Source: Pseudomonas guariconensis
Lineage (GTDB): Bacteria > Pseudomonadota > Gammaproteobacteria > Pseudomonadales > Pseudomonadaceae
Length of the DNA stretch: 64,000 bases
Direction of reading: 5' to 3'
Assembly (NCBI RefSeq): GCF_900102675.1
Contig: NZ_FMYX01000012.1
Location: 62,001 to 126,000 of the forward strand
The notes beneath the pieces were generated by a model that saw only the letters and a program-made list of their open reading frames with translations, searched no databases and had not been told where the DNA came from. Shown here piece after piece: positions 24,199 to 32,531 of the stretch; the stretch's first letter is position 1; every line of letters begins with the position of its first letter. The translations under genes and the position numbers were made by a program.

Positions 24199-24717
24199 TC
24201 ACTCTTCGGGCCGCAACTTCAGCTCGACCATCAGATCATCCGCCAGGCTCTCCAGCCGCCGTTGCAGGTCATCCAGGGATAACGTCAGCGGCAGCGCCAA
24301 CAATGCATCGGCACAAAACAGCGGCTCGCTGCTCATCGGCGCCGGGCGCACCTCGGTCGTGAAGCGCTCCAGATTCACGCCCTGCTCGGCCAGCAACCGG
24401 GTGATATCGCGCACGATCCCGGGCCGGTCGTTGCCCACCAGCTCCATGGCGATCGGTTTCCAGGTGCAGGAAGGCTCGATACCGCTCTCGGCGATCAGCA
24501 CGCGAATGTCGTGGCTGGAAAGCTTTTGCAGGGCCTCCACCAAGTCGTCATAGGACTCGGCCGGCACCGCCACACGCAAGATCCCGGCAAACTGCCCGGC
24601 CATCCGCGACATACGACTCTCCAGCCAGTTACCGTTATGCTCGGCGATGCATTGAGCGATACGCTCGACCTGCCCGGCTTTATCGGGGGCGATCACTGTC
24701 AGTACGAGATGGTCCAC
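24199..24717 (-). CDS. GcvR-like protein with two ACT domains
   Basis: 172 residues from a GTG with AGGAG upstream (VDHLVLTVIAPDKAG), which aligns with the family N-terminus; longer frames to 24783 and 24933 run through the intergenic region. Two ACT domains: about residues 3-80 (LVLTVIAPDKAGQVERIAQCI) and 88-165 (MELVGNDRPGIVRDITRLLAEQGVNLE). The family includes the glycine-cleavage repressor GcvR, which binds glycine and blocks the activator GcvA in enteric bacteria. Whether this copy regulates gcv genes is not shown. Confidence 0.82.
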   Translation of the reverse strand: MDHLVLTVIAPDKAGQVERIAQCIAEHNGNWLESRMSRMAGQFAGILRVAVPAESYDDLVEALQKLSSHDIRVLIAESGIEPSCTWKPIAMELVGNDRPGIVRDITRLLAEQGVNLERFTTEVRPAPMSSEPLFCADALLALPLTLSLDDLQRRLESLADDLMVELKLRPEE

Positions 24718-25177
24718 GGGGCCGCTCCTGAGCTCTGCTGTTAGGTCTAGGACACCGCTGCGCGCGGCGAAATACGGGGGCATCGCCTCAGTATAGGCAA
24801 GGCGCGGCAACCTGCCGCAGGGCGGTTCGCACAACGAATCGTGTACTGTTTCAAGATTTATCTGGAACAATCCACCTGTTTTTTGCGAACATATCCTCTC
24901 CCAGCGTGACCATACGCGACCGATTGGTCGCACAACGACGCTTTTAGTCTGATGTTCACCAGCCTACTGCCTCATGTAGTATGCCTCGGTGCGGACTACA
25001 AAACGTCGTTTGGATGTCTGCCAAGGCGCCTGTGAAAATACGCAACCCGCCCGCCAGCCCGTCTGGCGAGCCGCACCCAGCCGCGCTCAGACGAGGGCAA
25101 GTACTGGTGCCGTGTTTAGAGAAGCGCTACAGGCTTAATACAGAAGAGCGAAATAGCTGAGCAGAGTGAGGCAAGCA
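24718..25177. other. 460 bp divergent intergenic region (GcvR-like gene / glcB)
   Basis: Should contain the promoters of both flanking genes. It holds a perfect inverted repeat GCGACC-GATT-GGTCGC at 24916-24931 and a split repeat TGTAGT (24975-24980) / ACTACA (24995-25000). I see no gene in it. Confidence 0.6.
24916..24931. promoter_or_regulatory. Perfect palindrome in the glcB upstream region
   Basis: GCGACC (24916-24921) and GGTCGC (24926-24931) flank GATT. A 6-4-6 palindrome in a divergent promoter region is typical of a dimeric repressor site; the protein is unknown. Confidence 0.45.
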
Positions 25178-27355
25178 ATGACTGGATACGTTCAAGTCGG
25201 TGGCCTTCAGGTCGCCAAGGTCCTGTACGACTTCGTCAACGACGAAGCCATTCCAGGGACCGGCATCGTCGCCGAGCAGTTCTGGGCCGGTGCGGAAAAG
25301 ATCATCAATGACCTCGCTCCAAAGAACAAAGCCCTGCTCGCCAAGCGCGACGAACTGCAAGCCAAGATCGATGCCTGGCACCAGGCACGCAAAGGCCAGG
25401 CCCATGACGCCGTGGCCTACAAGAGCTTCCTCCAGGAAATCGGCTACCTGCTGCCACAAGCCGACGATTTCCAGGCCACCACCGAGAACGTGGACGAAGA
25501 AATCGCCCACATGGCCGGCCCACAGCTGGTCGTGCCGGTAATGAATGCCCGCTTCGCCCTCAACGCCGCCAACGCTCGTTGGGGTTCGTTGTACGACGCA
25601 CTCTATGGCACCGACGCCATCAGCGACGAAGGCGGTGCCGAGAAAGGCCAAGGCTACAACCCGGTCCGCGGCAACAAGGTCATTGCCTTCGGTCGCGCCT
25701 TCCTCGACGAAGCCGCGCCCCTGGCGGCCGGCTCCCACGTCGACTCCACCGGCTATCGCATCGACGGTGGCAAGCTGATCGTCGCCCTCAAGGGCGGCAG
25801 CAACAGCGGCCTACGCGACGACGCTCAGCTGATCGGTTTCCGTGGTGATGCCAGCGCCCCGACCGCCATCTTGCTCAAGCACAACGGCCTGCACTTCGAA
25901 ATCCAGTTCGATGCCAGCACCCCGGTCGGCAGCACCGACGCAGCCGGCGTGAAGGACATCCTGATGGAGTCGGCTCTGACCACCATCATGGACTGCGAAG
26001 ACTCCGTCGCCGCGGTCGATGCCGACGACAAGGTCGTGGTCTATCGCAACTGGCTGGGCCTGATGAAAGGCGACCTGTCCGAAAGCGTGACCAAAGGCGG
26101 CAAGACCTTCACCCGCACCATGAACCCTGACCGTGAGTACACCGCAGCCGCCGGTGGCACCGTCACCCTGCACGGTCGTTCGCTGCTGTTCGTGCGCAAC
26201 GTCGGTCACTTGATGACCAACCCTGCGATCCTCGACGCCCAAGGCAACGAGATTCCCGAAGGTATCCAGGACGGTCTGTTCACCAACCTGATCGCCCTGC
26301 ACAACCTCAAGGGCAATACCACCCGCAAGAACACCCGCACCGGCAGCGTCTACATCGTCAAGCCGAAGATGCACGGTCCGGAGGAAGTGGCCTTCGCCGC
26401 CGAGATCTTCAGCCGCGTCGAAGACCTGCTGGGCATGAAGCGCAACACCGTCAAAGTCGGCATCATGGACGAGGAGCGCCGTACCACGGTCAACCTCAAA
26501 TCCTGCATCAAGGCTGCCGCCGAGCGCGTGGTATTCATCAACACCGGCTTCCTCGACCGTACCGGTGATGAAATCCACACCTCCATGGAAGCCGGTGCCG
26601 TGGTGCGCAAAGGCGCCATGAAGAACGAGAAGTGGATCGGCGCCTACGAAAACAACAACGTCGACATCGGCTTGGCCACCGGTTTGCAAGGTCGCGCCCA
26701 GATCGGCAAGGGCATGTGGGCCATGCCGGACCTGATGGCCGCCATGCTTGAGCAGAAGATCGCTCACCCACTGGCCGGCGCCAACACCGCCTGGGTACCG
26801 TCGCCGACCGCCGCCACCCTGCACGCCCTGCACTACCACAAGGTCAACGTGCAGGAGCGTCAGCGCGAGCTGGCCAAGCGCACACCGGCTTCGGTGGACG
26901 ACATCCTGACCATTCCGCTGGCGACCGACACCAACTGGTCGGAAGAAGAAATCCGCAACGAGCTGGACAACAATGCCCAGGGCATCCTGGGTTACGTGGT
27001 CCGCTGGATCGACCAGGGCGTAGGCTGCTCCAAGGTGCCGGACATCAACGATGTCGGTCTGATGGAAGACCGCGCCACCCTGCGTATCTCCGCCCAGCTG
27101 CTGGCCAACTGGCTGCGCCATGGCATCGTCAGCCAGGAGCAGATTCTGGAAAGCCTCAAGCGCATGGCGGCGGTGGTCGACAAGCAGAACGCCGGCGACG
27201 CCCTGTACCGCCCGATGGCACCGAACTTCGATGACAACATCGCGTTCCAGGCCGCTATCGAGCTGGTCATCGAAGGCGCCAAGCAGCCGAACGGCTACAC
27301 CGAGCCGGTGCTGCACCGTCGTCGCCGCGAGTTCAAGGCACGCAACGGGCTGTAA
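25178..27355 (+). CDS. glcB: Malate synthase G
   Basis: 725 residues, the length of the large bacterial type G enzyme. The catalytic base is Asp631 (MEDRATLRIS) and the active-site cysteine is Cys617 (GVGCSKVP), the same numbers as in E. coli GlcB; the active-site arginine is Arg340 (FVRNVGHLM). It condenses glyoxylate with acetyl-CoA to malate in the cytoplasm, the second step of the glyoxylate shunt. The ATG at 25178 (MTGYVQVGG) follows GTGAGG; an upstream GTG start at 25166 is less likely. No glc utilisation genes are adjacent, so it is a single-gene unit ending in a strong terminator. Confidence 0.96.
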   Translation: MTGYVQVGGLQVAKVLYDFVNDEAIPGTGIVAEQFWAGAEKIINDLAPKNKALLAKRDELQAKIDAWHQARKGQAHDAVAYKSFLQEIGYLLPQADDFQATTENVDEEIAHMAGPQLVVPVMNARFALNAANARWGSLYDALYGTDAISDEGGAEKGQGYNPVRGNKVIAFGRAFLDEAAPLAAGSHVDSTGYRIDGGKLIVALKGGSNSGLRDDAQLIGFRGDASAPTAILLKHNGLHFEIQFDASTPVGSTDAAGVKDILMESALTTIMDCEDSVAAVDADDKVVVYRNWLGLMKGDLSESVTKGGKTFTRTMNPDREYTAAAGGTVTLHGRSLLFVRNVGHLMTNPAILDAQGNEIPEGIQDGLFTNLIALHNLKGNTTRKNTRTGSVYIVKPKMHGPEEVAFAAEIFSRVEDLLGMKRNTVKVGIMDEERRTTVNLKSCIKAAAERVVFINTGFLDRTGDEIHTSMEAGAVVRKGAMKNEKWIGAYENNNVDIGLATGLQGRAQIGKGMWAMPDLMAAMLEQKIAHPLAGANTAWVPSPTAATLHALHYHKVNVQERQRELAKRTPASVDDILTIPLATDTNWSEEEIRNELDNNAQGILGYVVRWIDQGVGCSKVPDINDVGLMEDRATLRISAQLLANWLRHGIVSQEQILESLKRMAAVVDKQNAGDALYRPMAPNFDDNIAFQAAIELVIEGAKQPNGYTEPVLHRRRREFKARNGL

Positions 27356-27361
27356 AACCTT

Positions 27362-27384
27362 TTGGGGCCGCTCTGCGGCCCCAA
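27362..27384. terminator. Bidirectional terminator between glcB and the receiver gene
   Basis: TTGGGGCCGC (27362-27371) pairs perfectly with GCGGCCCCAA (27375-27384) around a three-base loop. It lies between two convergent stops, 7 bp from glcB and 5 bp from the receiver gene. The T run is short. Confidence 0.85.
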
Positions 27385-27388
27385 TGCT

Positions 27389-27838
27389 TTATTCGATGCC
27401 CAGTTCCTTTCTCACCAGCTCCAGCAACCTGTCCAGGTCCACTGGCTTGAGCAGGAAATCCACCACCCCAAGGTGCATCACGTCCACCGCCTCCTTCACA
27501 TCGGTGTCGCCCGACACCACGATGATCGAAAGCGCCGCACACTGCGATTCACGCACCTGCCGAATCAGTTCCAGCCCGTCCTTGGGCTCCATGCGCAGGT
27601 CGGTGATCATCAGGCCGATGTTGGCCCTGCGCTTGAGCAGGCTCAGCGCCGCCTGGGCACCGTCAGCAGTGATGCAGTCGATTCCCTTGGACTTGAGGTA
27701 AAGACACAACGCTTCACGGTTCGCGTCATCATCGTCCACGACCAGCACCCGTTGCGCCGGCGCAGCCGGAGCGGTCAGCGTGGCCAATGCCTCGCGCTCG
27801 TCGTCACTGAGGATGTCGTCATGCTCGGCCATGTTCAT
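27389..27838 (-). CDS. Orphan single-domain response regulator (receiver only)
   Basis: 149 residues: about 28 residues of charged N-terminus, then one CheY-like receiver domain to the end. The acidic pocket is VLVVDDDD, the phosphoacceptor is Asp80 (LMITDLRM), with Ser108 (VVSGD) and Lys130 (LLKPVD) as the switch residues. There is no output domain and no kinase gene beside it. It could relay phosphate or bind a partner protein. The start could be 27838 or the ATG two codons further (27832). It converges with glcB and diverges from the cNMP/CBS gene. Confidence 0.85.
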   Translation of the reverse strand: MNMAEHDDILSDDEREALATLTAPAAPAQRVLVVDDDDANREALCLYLKSKGIDCITADGAQAALSLLKRRANIGLMITDLRMEPKDGLELIRQVRESQCAALSIIVVSGDTDVKEAVDVMHLGVVDFLLKPVDLDRLLELVRKELGIE

Positions 27839-28052
27839 CTCGTCAAAAAAATCCCGTTCTAAGAGTTCAGACCGCAAAACAACGCTATGCAAGGCACCTT
27901 TCGTCGTCTATTTGACACCCAGGCGCCTGCCAGGCAGGGCGTGCCGTGCCTTATAGACTTACGTCCAATGGGCACCGCAAGGCCAGCGGCCGACCATGGA
28001 GCCTTAGAACAACAGGGCCTGCGCCTAGTGCCCCCTAAATGCGGTCAGTTCC

Positions 28053-29990
28053 ATGAGCAAGAAGGACGCCTACAGCCAGGCCGGCAGAACGGCAGTGCTG
28101 CAGAACATCCAGGGTACCCTGCAGTTCCTGCAGCGCTTCCCGCCGTTCAATCAGATGGAGCCCAGCCACCTGGCTTACCTGGTGGAGCAATGCCAGCTGC
28201 GCTTCTACGCCAGCGGCGAGAGCATCATCAAACCGGCCGACGGCCCGGTCGAACACTTCTACATCGTCAAGCAAGGCCGAGTGGTCGGCGAGCGCCAGCA
28301 CGTCACCAAGCCGGGCATGGAAACCACCTTCGAGATCGCCAGTGGCGAGTGCTTTCCCCTGGCAGCGCTGCTGGGCGAGCGGGCCACGCGCACCGAGCAC
28401 CTGGCCGGTGAGGACACCTTCTGCCTGCAACTGGACAAGAGCGCGTTCATCCGCGTGTTCTCGTTGTCCGAGCCATTTCGCGATTTCGCCTTGCGTGGCG
28501 TCAGCAGCCTGCTCGACCAGGTCAACCAGCAAGTACGCCAGCGCGCCGTGGAAACCCTGGGGACCCAGTATTCCCTCAATACGCCGCTAGGCGAGCTGGC
28601 CATGCGTCACCCGGTGGTGTGCACACCGGACACCCCTTTGCGCGAAGCCGTGGGGCTGATGCACGAACAGCAGGTCGGCAGCATCGTCATCGTCGATCCA
28701 CAGCGCTTCCCCCTTGGCATCTTCACCCTGCGCGACCTGCGCCAGGTAGTGGCCGACGCCAGCGCCGAACTGACCGCGCCGATCGAGCGCTACATGACCG
28801 CCCAGCCGTTCTACCTCAGCCCCCAGGCCAGCGCCTTCGACGCCGCCATGGCCATGACCGAACGGCATATCGCCCACGTCTGCCTGGTGGATAACCAACG
28901 CTTGTGCGGCGTAGTGTCCGAGCGGGACCTGTTCTCCTTGCAACGGGTCGACCTGGTGCACCTGGCCCGCACCATTCGCCACGCCCCACGCCTGGAGAAC
29001 CTGGTATCGCTGCGCGGCGAGATCGGCCAACTGGTCGAACGCATGCTTGCCCACGGCGCCTCTTCGACGCAGATCACCCAGATCATTACCCTGCTCAACG
29101 ACCATACCGTGTGCCGGGTAATCGAGCTGGCCCTGGCCGAGCGCGGCGATCCGGGCGTGCCGTTCAGCTGGCTGTGCTTTGGCAGCGAAGGCCGCCGCGA
29201 GCAGACCCTGCACACCGACCAGGACAACGGCATTCTCTTCGAAGCCAATGACGCCGCCGAGGCCGAGGCGATTCGCGCCCGACTGCTGCCACTTGCCCAG
29301 TACATCAATCAGTGCCTGGCCCAGTGCGGCTTCACCCTGTGCAAAGGCAATGTCATGGCCGGCAATCCCGAGTTGTGCCTGTCGCGCAGCGAATGGGCGC
29401 GCCGCTTCGCCGGTTTCATCCGTGAGGCCAGCCCCGAAAACCTGCTGGGTTCGAGCATCTATTTCGACCTGCGGGTGGTCTGGGGCGACGAACAGGGCTG
29501 CGAACAACTGCGCCGCGGTATTCTCGAGCAGGTCGCTGACAACCGTATCTTCCAGCGCATGATGGCCGACAACGCCCTGCGCCAACGCCCGCCGGTAGGC
29601 CGCCTGCGCGAGTTCGTGCTGACCCGTCAGGGCAACGACAAGGCCGCGACCCTCGACCTCAAGGTCCAGGGACTGACCCCCTTCGTCGATGGCGCACGCC
29701 TGCTGGCGCTGGCCAATGGCATCAAGGCCTGCAATACCCTGGAACGTCTGCGCCACCTGGTAGCCCGGGGCATCATCGAGCCACTGGATGGCGCCGCCTA
29801 CGAGGAGGCCTACCACTTCATCCAGCAGACCCGCATGCAGCAGCACCAGCGCCAAAGCCGCGACAACCTGCCCTACTCCAACCGGCTCGACCCGGACAGC
29901 CTTAATCACTTGGACCGACGCATCCTGCGTGAGTCCCTGCGCCAGGCTCAGCGCCTGCAAAGCAGCCTGGCCCTGCGGTACCAGTTATGA
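28053..29990 (+). CDS. cNMP-binding / CBS / nucleotidyltransferase-like protein (DUF294)
   Basis: 645 residues. Domains in order: cyclic-nucleotide-binding-like domain (about 20-140), two CBS domains (about 185-305), a DUF294 nucleotidyltransferase-like domain with CFGSEGRREQTLHTDQDNGI (about 370-400) and a C-terminal substrate-binding helical domain (DUF294_C, about 480-630). The GSxGR and DxD-type residues suggest UMP/AMP transfer to a protein, as in GlnD-type enzymes, but no target is known. It overlaps the exonuclease gene downstream by 4 bp. The CBS domains would sense adenine nucleotides. Confidence 0.88.
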   Translation: MSKKDAYSQAGRTAVLQNIQGTLQFLQRFPPFNQMEPSHLAYLVEQCQLRFYASGESIIKPADGPVEHFYIVKQGRVVGERQHVTKPGMETTFEIASGECFPLAALLGERATRTEHLAGEDTFCLQLDKSAFIRVFSLSEPFRDFALRGVSSLLDQVNQQVRQRAVETLGTQYSLNTPLGELAMRHPVVCTPDTPLREAVGLMHEQQVGSIVIVDPQRFPLGIFTLRDLRQVVADASAELTAPIERYMTAQPFYLSPQASAFDAAMAMTERHIAHVCLVDNQRLCGVVSERDLFSLQRVDLVHLARTIRHAPRLENLVSLRGEIGQLVERMLAHGASSTQITQIITLLNDHTVCRVIELALAERGDPGVPFSWLCFGSEGRREQTLHTDQDNGILFEANDAAEAEAIRARLLPLAQYINQCLAQCGFTLCKGNVMAGNPELCLSRSEWARRFAGFIREASPENLLGSSIYFDLRVVWGDEQGCEQLRRGILEQVADNRIFQRMMADNALRQRPPVGRLREFVLTRQGNDKAATLDLKVQGLTPFVDGARLLALANGIKACNTLERLRHLVARGIIEPLDGAAYEEAYHFIQQTRMQQHQRQSRDNLPYSNRLDPDSLNHLDRRILRESLRQAQRLQSSLALRYQL

Positions 29991-30700
29991 GCCTGTTCGC
30001 CTGGCTGCGACCGACCCAGCCGTCGCTGGACGCCGACTTGTGCCAGCGCATTGCGCGTCTGCCCAAGACCACGCCGACACTGGGCGTGCTGTCGTTGCGC
30101 GAGCAGCGCTGGGTGGTGCTGGACCTGGAGACCAGCGGGCTGAACGTCAACCGTGACCAAGTGCTGTCGATCGGCGCGGTCGCCATCGAGGATGGCGCCA
30201 TCGATTTCCGCCAACAGTTCGAGCGCACCCTGCACCGCCCGGCGCAGAAGACCAACCCCAGCGTCCTGATTCATGGCCTGGGCCCCAGCGCCCTGGCCGC
30301 TGGCTGCGACCCGGCCACTGCACTGCTCGACTTGCTGGAATTCATTGGCGACAGTCCCGTGCTGGCGTTTCACGCCCCCTTCGACCAGCGCATGCTGGCT
30401 CGCGCCCTGAAGGACAGCCTCGGCTATCGTCTGCAGCATCACTTCTTCGATGTGGCCGACATGGCCCCGATGCTCAACCCCGATACCGTGCTGCGCGAAG
30501 CCAGCCTGGACGATTGGATCGCCCGCTTCGGCCTGCAGGCAGAAGAACGCCATCACGCCAGCGCCGATGCCCTGGTCACAGCCGAACTGGCCCTCATCCT
30601 GCTCAGCCAGGCCCGCCGCCAGCAGCTCGACAGCCCCCTGCAGCTGAACCTGCGTCTGCAGCAGTGGCGCCGGCGCAAGACCCAGCAATACAGCTTGTAG
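29987..30700 (+). CDS. DEDDh 3'-5' exonuclease, DNA polymerase III epsilon-like
   Basis: 237 residues. The DEDDh motifs are seen: ExoI DLETSGL, ExoII in VLAFHAPFDQRM, ExoIII in HHASADALVTAEL. A 40-residue N-terminal region precedes the domain. It is not the replicative DnaQ (no clamp-binding C-terminus visible) but a stand-alone exonuclease. It starts inside the stop of the CBS/DUF294 gene (ATGA), a pairing I recall from other Proteobacteria, suggesting a joint role, perhaps in nucleotide or DNA-end metabolism under nucleotide control. Confidence 0.88.
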   Translation: MSLFAWLRPTQPSLDADLCQRIARLPKTTPTLGVLSLREQRWVVLDLETSGLNVNRDQVLSIGAVAIEDGAIDFRQQFERTLHRPAQKTNPSVLIHGLGPSALAAGCDPATALLDLLEFIGDSPVLAFHAPFDQRMLARALKDSLGYRLQHHFFDVADMAPMLNPDTVLREASLDDWIARFGLQAEERHHASADALVTAELALILLSQARRQQLDSPLQLNLRLQQWRRRKTQQYSL

Positions 30701-30710
30701 CCCCTACATC

Positions 30711-30810
30711 GCTCGCGTCTGCTCGTGCGCGGATGGACCCGCTCCCTTGGCTCGCAGGCCCCAGGGGAGCCTGACCTCCTGTGTGGAGGCAAACCCGCCT
30801 TCACAATCCG
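30711..30810. repeat. Degenerate REP-like repeats
   Basis: The stretch holds GCGCGGATGGACCCGCTCCC (30726-30745) and GTGTGGAGGCAAACCCGCC (30781-30799), which look like decayed REP units of opposite orientation. No gene is visible in it. Confidence 0.45.
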
Positions 30811-30855
30811 ATCAGCGTCAATTGCACCGGGCACCTCCGCTCTGCCACAATCGCG

Positions 30856-30874
30856 AATAATTATCGTTAGTTAA
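30856..30874 (+). promoter_or_regulatory. Fur-box-like site before the ECF sigma gene
   Basis: AATAATTATCGTTAGTTAA matches the 19-bp Fur consensus at about ten positions (AATAAT-type hexamers) and stands out as AT-rich. It lies 25 bp before the sigma start. Iron-dependent repression by Fur is typical for genes of this kind. Confidence 0.55.
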
Positions 30875-30898
30875 CGCATTCTTTTCGGGGGACGCTTC

Positions 30899-31417
30899 TT
30901 GTCGTCTGCGCAGAGCCCACATGCCCAGCTGGTCGGTACGCTGTACCGCGACCATCGCACCTGGCTGCTGGCCTGGCTGCAACGCAGCACAGCCTGCCGC
31001 CAGCGTGCCGAAGACCTGAGCCAGGACACCTTCGTGCGCCTGCTCGGTCGCGAGCACCTCGACGTTCCGCGCGAGCCCCGTGCCTTTCTGGTCGCCGTGG
31101 CCAAGGGCCTGCTGTTCGACCACTTCCGCCGTGCGGCTCTGGAGCAGGCCTACCTGACCGAGCTGGCCAGCCGGCCCGAGGCCGAGCAGCCTTCCCCAGA
31201 AATCCAGCACCTGATCCTCGAAGACCTCAAGGCCATCGACCGGCTCCTGGGCAAGCTGTCGAGCAAGGCGCGGGCGGCCTTCCTGCACAATCGCCTCGAT
31301 GGCATGGGCCATGCCGAAATCGCCGAGCGCTTGGGCGTGTCGGTCTCACGGGTGCGCCAGTACATCGCCCAAGGCATGCGCCAGTGCTACGTGGCGCTCT
31401 ATGGAGAGCCGACGTGA
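30899..31417 (+). CDS. ECF RNA polymerase sigma factor, FecI-like (iron starvation type)
   Basis: 172 residues from a TTG start with GGGGGA upstream (MSSAQSPHAQLVGTLYRDHRTW). Region 2 (DLSQDTFVRLLG) and region 4 (GMGHAEIAERLGVSVSRVRQYIAQG) are present, giving the FecI/FpvI-type sigma architecture. It should direct RNA polymerase to the TonB receptor gene when the receptor signals that its ferric siderophore is bound. A Fur-like site lies upstream. The end overlaps the anti-sigma gene by 4 bp. The TTG start is the only plausible one near the ribosome-binding site. Confidence 0.88.
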   Translation: MSSAQSPHAQLVGTLYRDHRTWLLAWLQRSTACRQRAEDLSQDTFVRLLGREHLDVPREPRAFLVAVAKGLLFDHFRRAALEQAYLTELASRPEAEQPSPEIQHLILEDLKAIDRLLGKLSSKARAAFLHNRLDGMGHAEIAERLGVSVSRVRQYIAQGMRQCYVALYGEPT

Positions 31418-32370
31418 ACACCAAGCCCGTATCGGCCAAAGTGCTGGACGCCGCCATTGCCTGGAAACTGAGCCTCGATGGCGGCGACGGCACCGCAGAT
31501 GAACGCATCGAGTTCATGCGCTGGCATGCCGCCAGTGAGGAACATGCCCGTGCCTGGCAGCAACTGGGCATGCTCGATCAGCGCGTCAGTGCCGCGGCAG
31601 GCCCGGCACGCAAAGCCCTGGTGCAATCGCGAGCAAGTTTGCGCCAGCGGCTGGGCAGGTTCGGTGGCGGCCTGGCTGGTTTGCTGCTGGTAGGCGCACT
31701 GCTGATCGGTGTTGGTGCACCTTCGTTGTCGCCGGGCTACTGGCTGGCCGACCAGCGCACCGGCACCGGCGAGCTGCGCACCCTGCGCCTCGAAGACGGC
31801 ACCGTGCTGAGCCTCAATACCAGCACTGCGGTAGACATCGACTTTACCGGCACGCAGCGGGTCATCGTCCTGCACCAAGGCGAGATTTCCGTCGAAACCG
31901 GCCATAGGGATGCCCGTCCGTTGCTGGTGCGTACCGATGATGGCCGCCTGCGACCGCTGGGAACGCGATTTCTGGTCAAGCGCGAAGGCGACGGCACCCG
32001 CCTGGAGGTGCTCAAGTCCCAGGTAGCGGCCAGGCCACTGAACAGCAGCGATGAGCAGGTCCTGCGCGAAGGCCAGCAGGTACTGATGACCGCCGACGGT
32101 CTTGGCCAGGTCGACCCCATCGCGGTCGGTGCCGATGCCTGGACCCGCGGCATGCTGGTCGTGGACAACGTACGCCTGGCCGATCTGGTCGCCACGCTCG
32201 CCCACTACCGCAACGGCCACCTGGGGGTTGCCGCCGAAGTGGCCGATCTGCGTGTGAGCGGCAGCTTCCCGCTGACCGACACCGACCTGGCCCTGGCATC
32301 GCTCACCCCGGCGTTACCGGTGAAGATCGAGCTGCATACGCCGTGGTGGGTGACCGTCACCGCCAAATAG
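31414..32370 (+). CDS. FecR-like anti-sigma regulator
   Basis: 318 residues from a GTG overlapping the sigma stop (GTGA). The order is a cytoplasmic N-terminal domain with IEFMRWHAASEEHARAW (DUF4880 type), one membrane helix at about 84-103, a periplasmic FecR domain (RTLRLEDGTVLSLNTST) and a C-terminal signal-sensing domain that ends WWVTVTAK. FecR-type proteins hold the cognate sigma until the receptor's signalling domain touches their periplasmic part. The three-gene order sigma-FecR-receptor is the classic cell-surface-signalling arrangement. Confidence 0.9.
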   Translation: MNTKPVSAKVLDAAIAWKLSLDGGDGTADERIEFMRWHAASEEHARAWQQLGMLDQRVSAAAGPARKALVQSRASLRQRLGRFGGGLAGLLLVGALLIGVGAPSLSPGYWLADQRTGTGELRTLRLEDGTVLSLNTSTAVDIDFTGTQRVIVLHQGEISVETGHRDARPLLVRTDDGRLRPLGTRFLVKREGDGTRLEVLKSQVAARPLNSSDEQVLREGQQVLMTADGLGQVDPIAVGADAWTRGMLVVDNVRLADLVATLAHYRNGHLGVAAEVADLRVSGSFPLTDTDLALASLTPALPVKIELHTPWWVTVTAK

Positions 32371-32417
32371 ACTCACGACACTCAGTCTCCCTGCGTGGGA
32401 ACTGGCCAAGCCTGCGA

Positions 32418-32456
32418 GGGGCTGCGAAACAGCCCCAGTCCCCTTGCGCATTTTTT
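32418..32456 (+). terminator. Possible terminator between fecR-like gene and receptor gene
   Basis: GGGGCTG (32418-32424) pairs with CAGCCCC (32430-32436) around CGAAA; a T run of six follows at 32451-32456, 15 bases later, which is rather far. It may separate the sigma/anti-sigma transcript from the receptor gene. Confidence 0.5.
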
Positions 32457-32531
32457 CCATCACCCTCTGTCACTTTTCACATCTCGCTCGGCAAGGAAGC
32501 AATCAGCACTTATTCGTCGAGGAGCCGCTGC

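Noticed and set aside
32490..32520. ECF-sigma-dependent promoter directly before the receptor gene
   Set aside because: GGAAGC...CGTC was considered, but the putative -10 would abut the ribosome-binding site, leaving no leader; not supported.
32343..32531. GTG start extending the TonB receptor by 63 codons
   Set aside because: It would bury the signal peptide and read through the terminator-like hairpin; the ATG at 32532 has AGGAG and a proper signal peptide.
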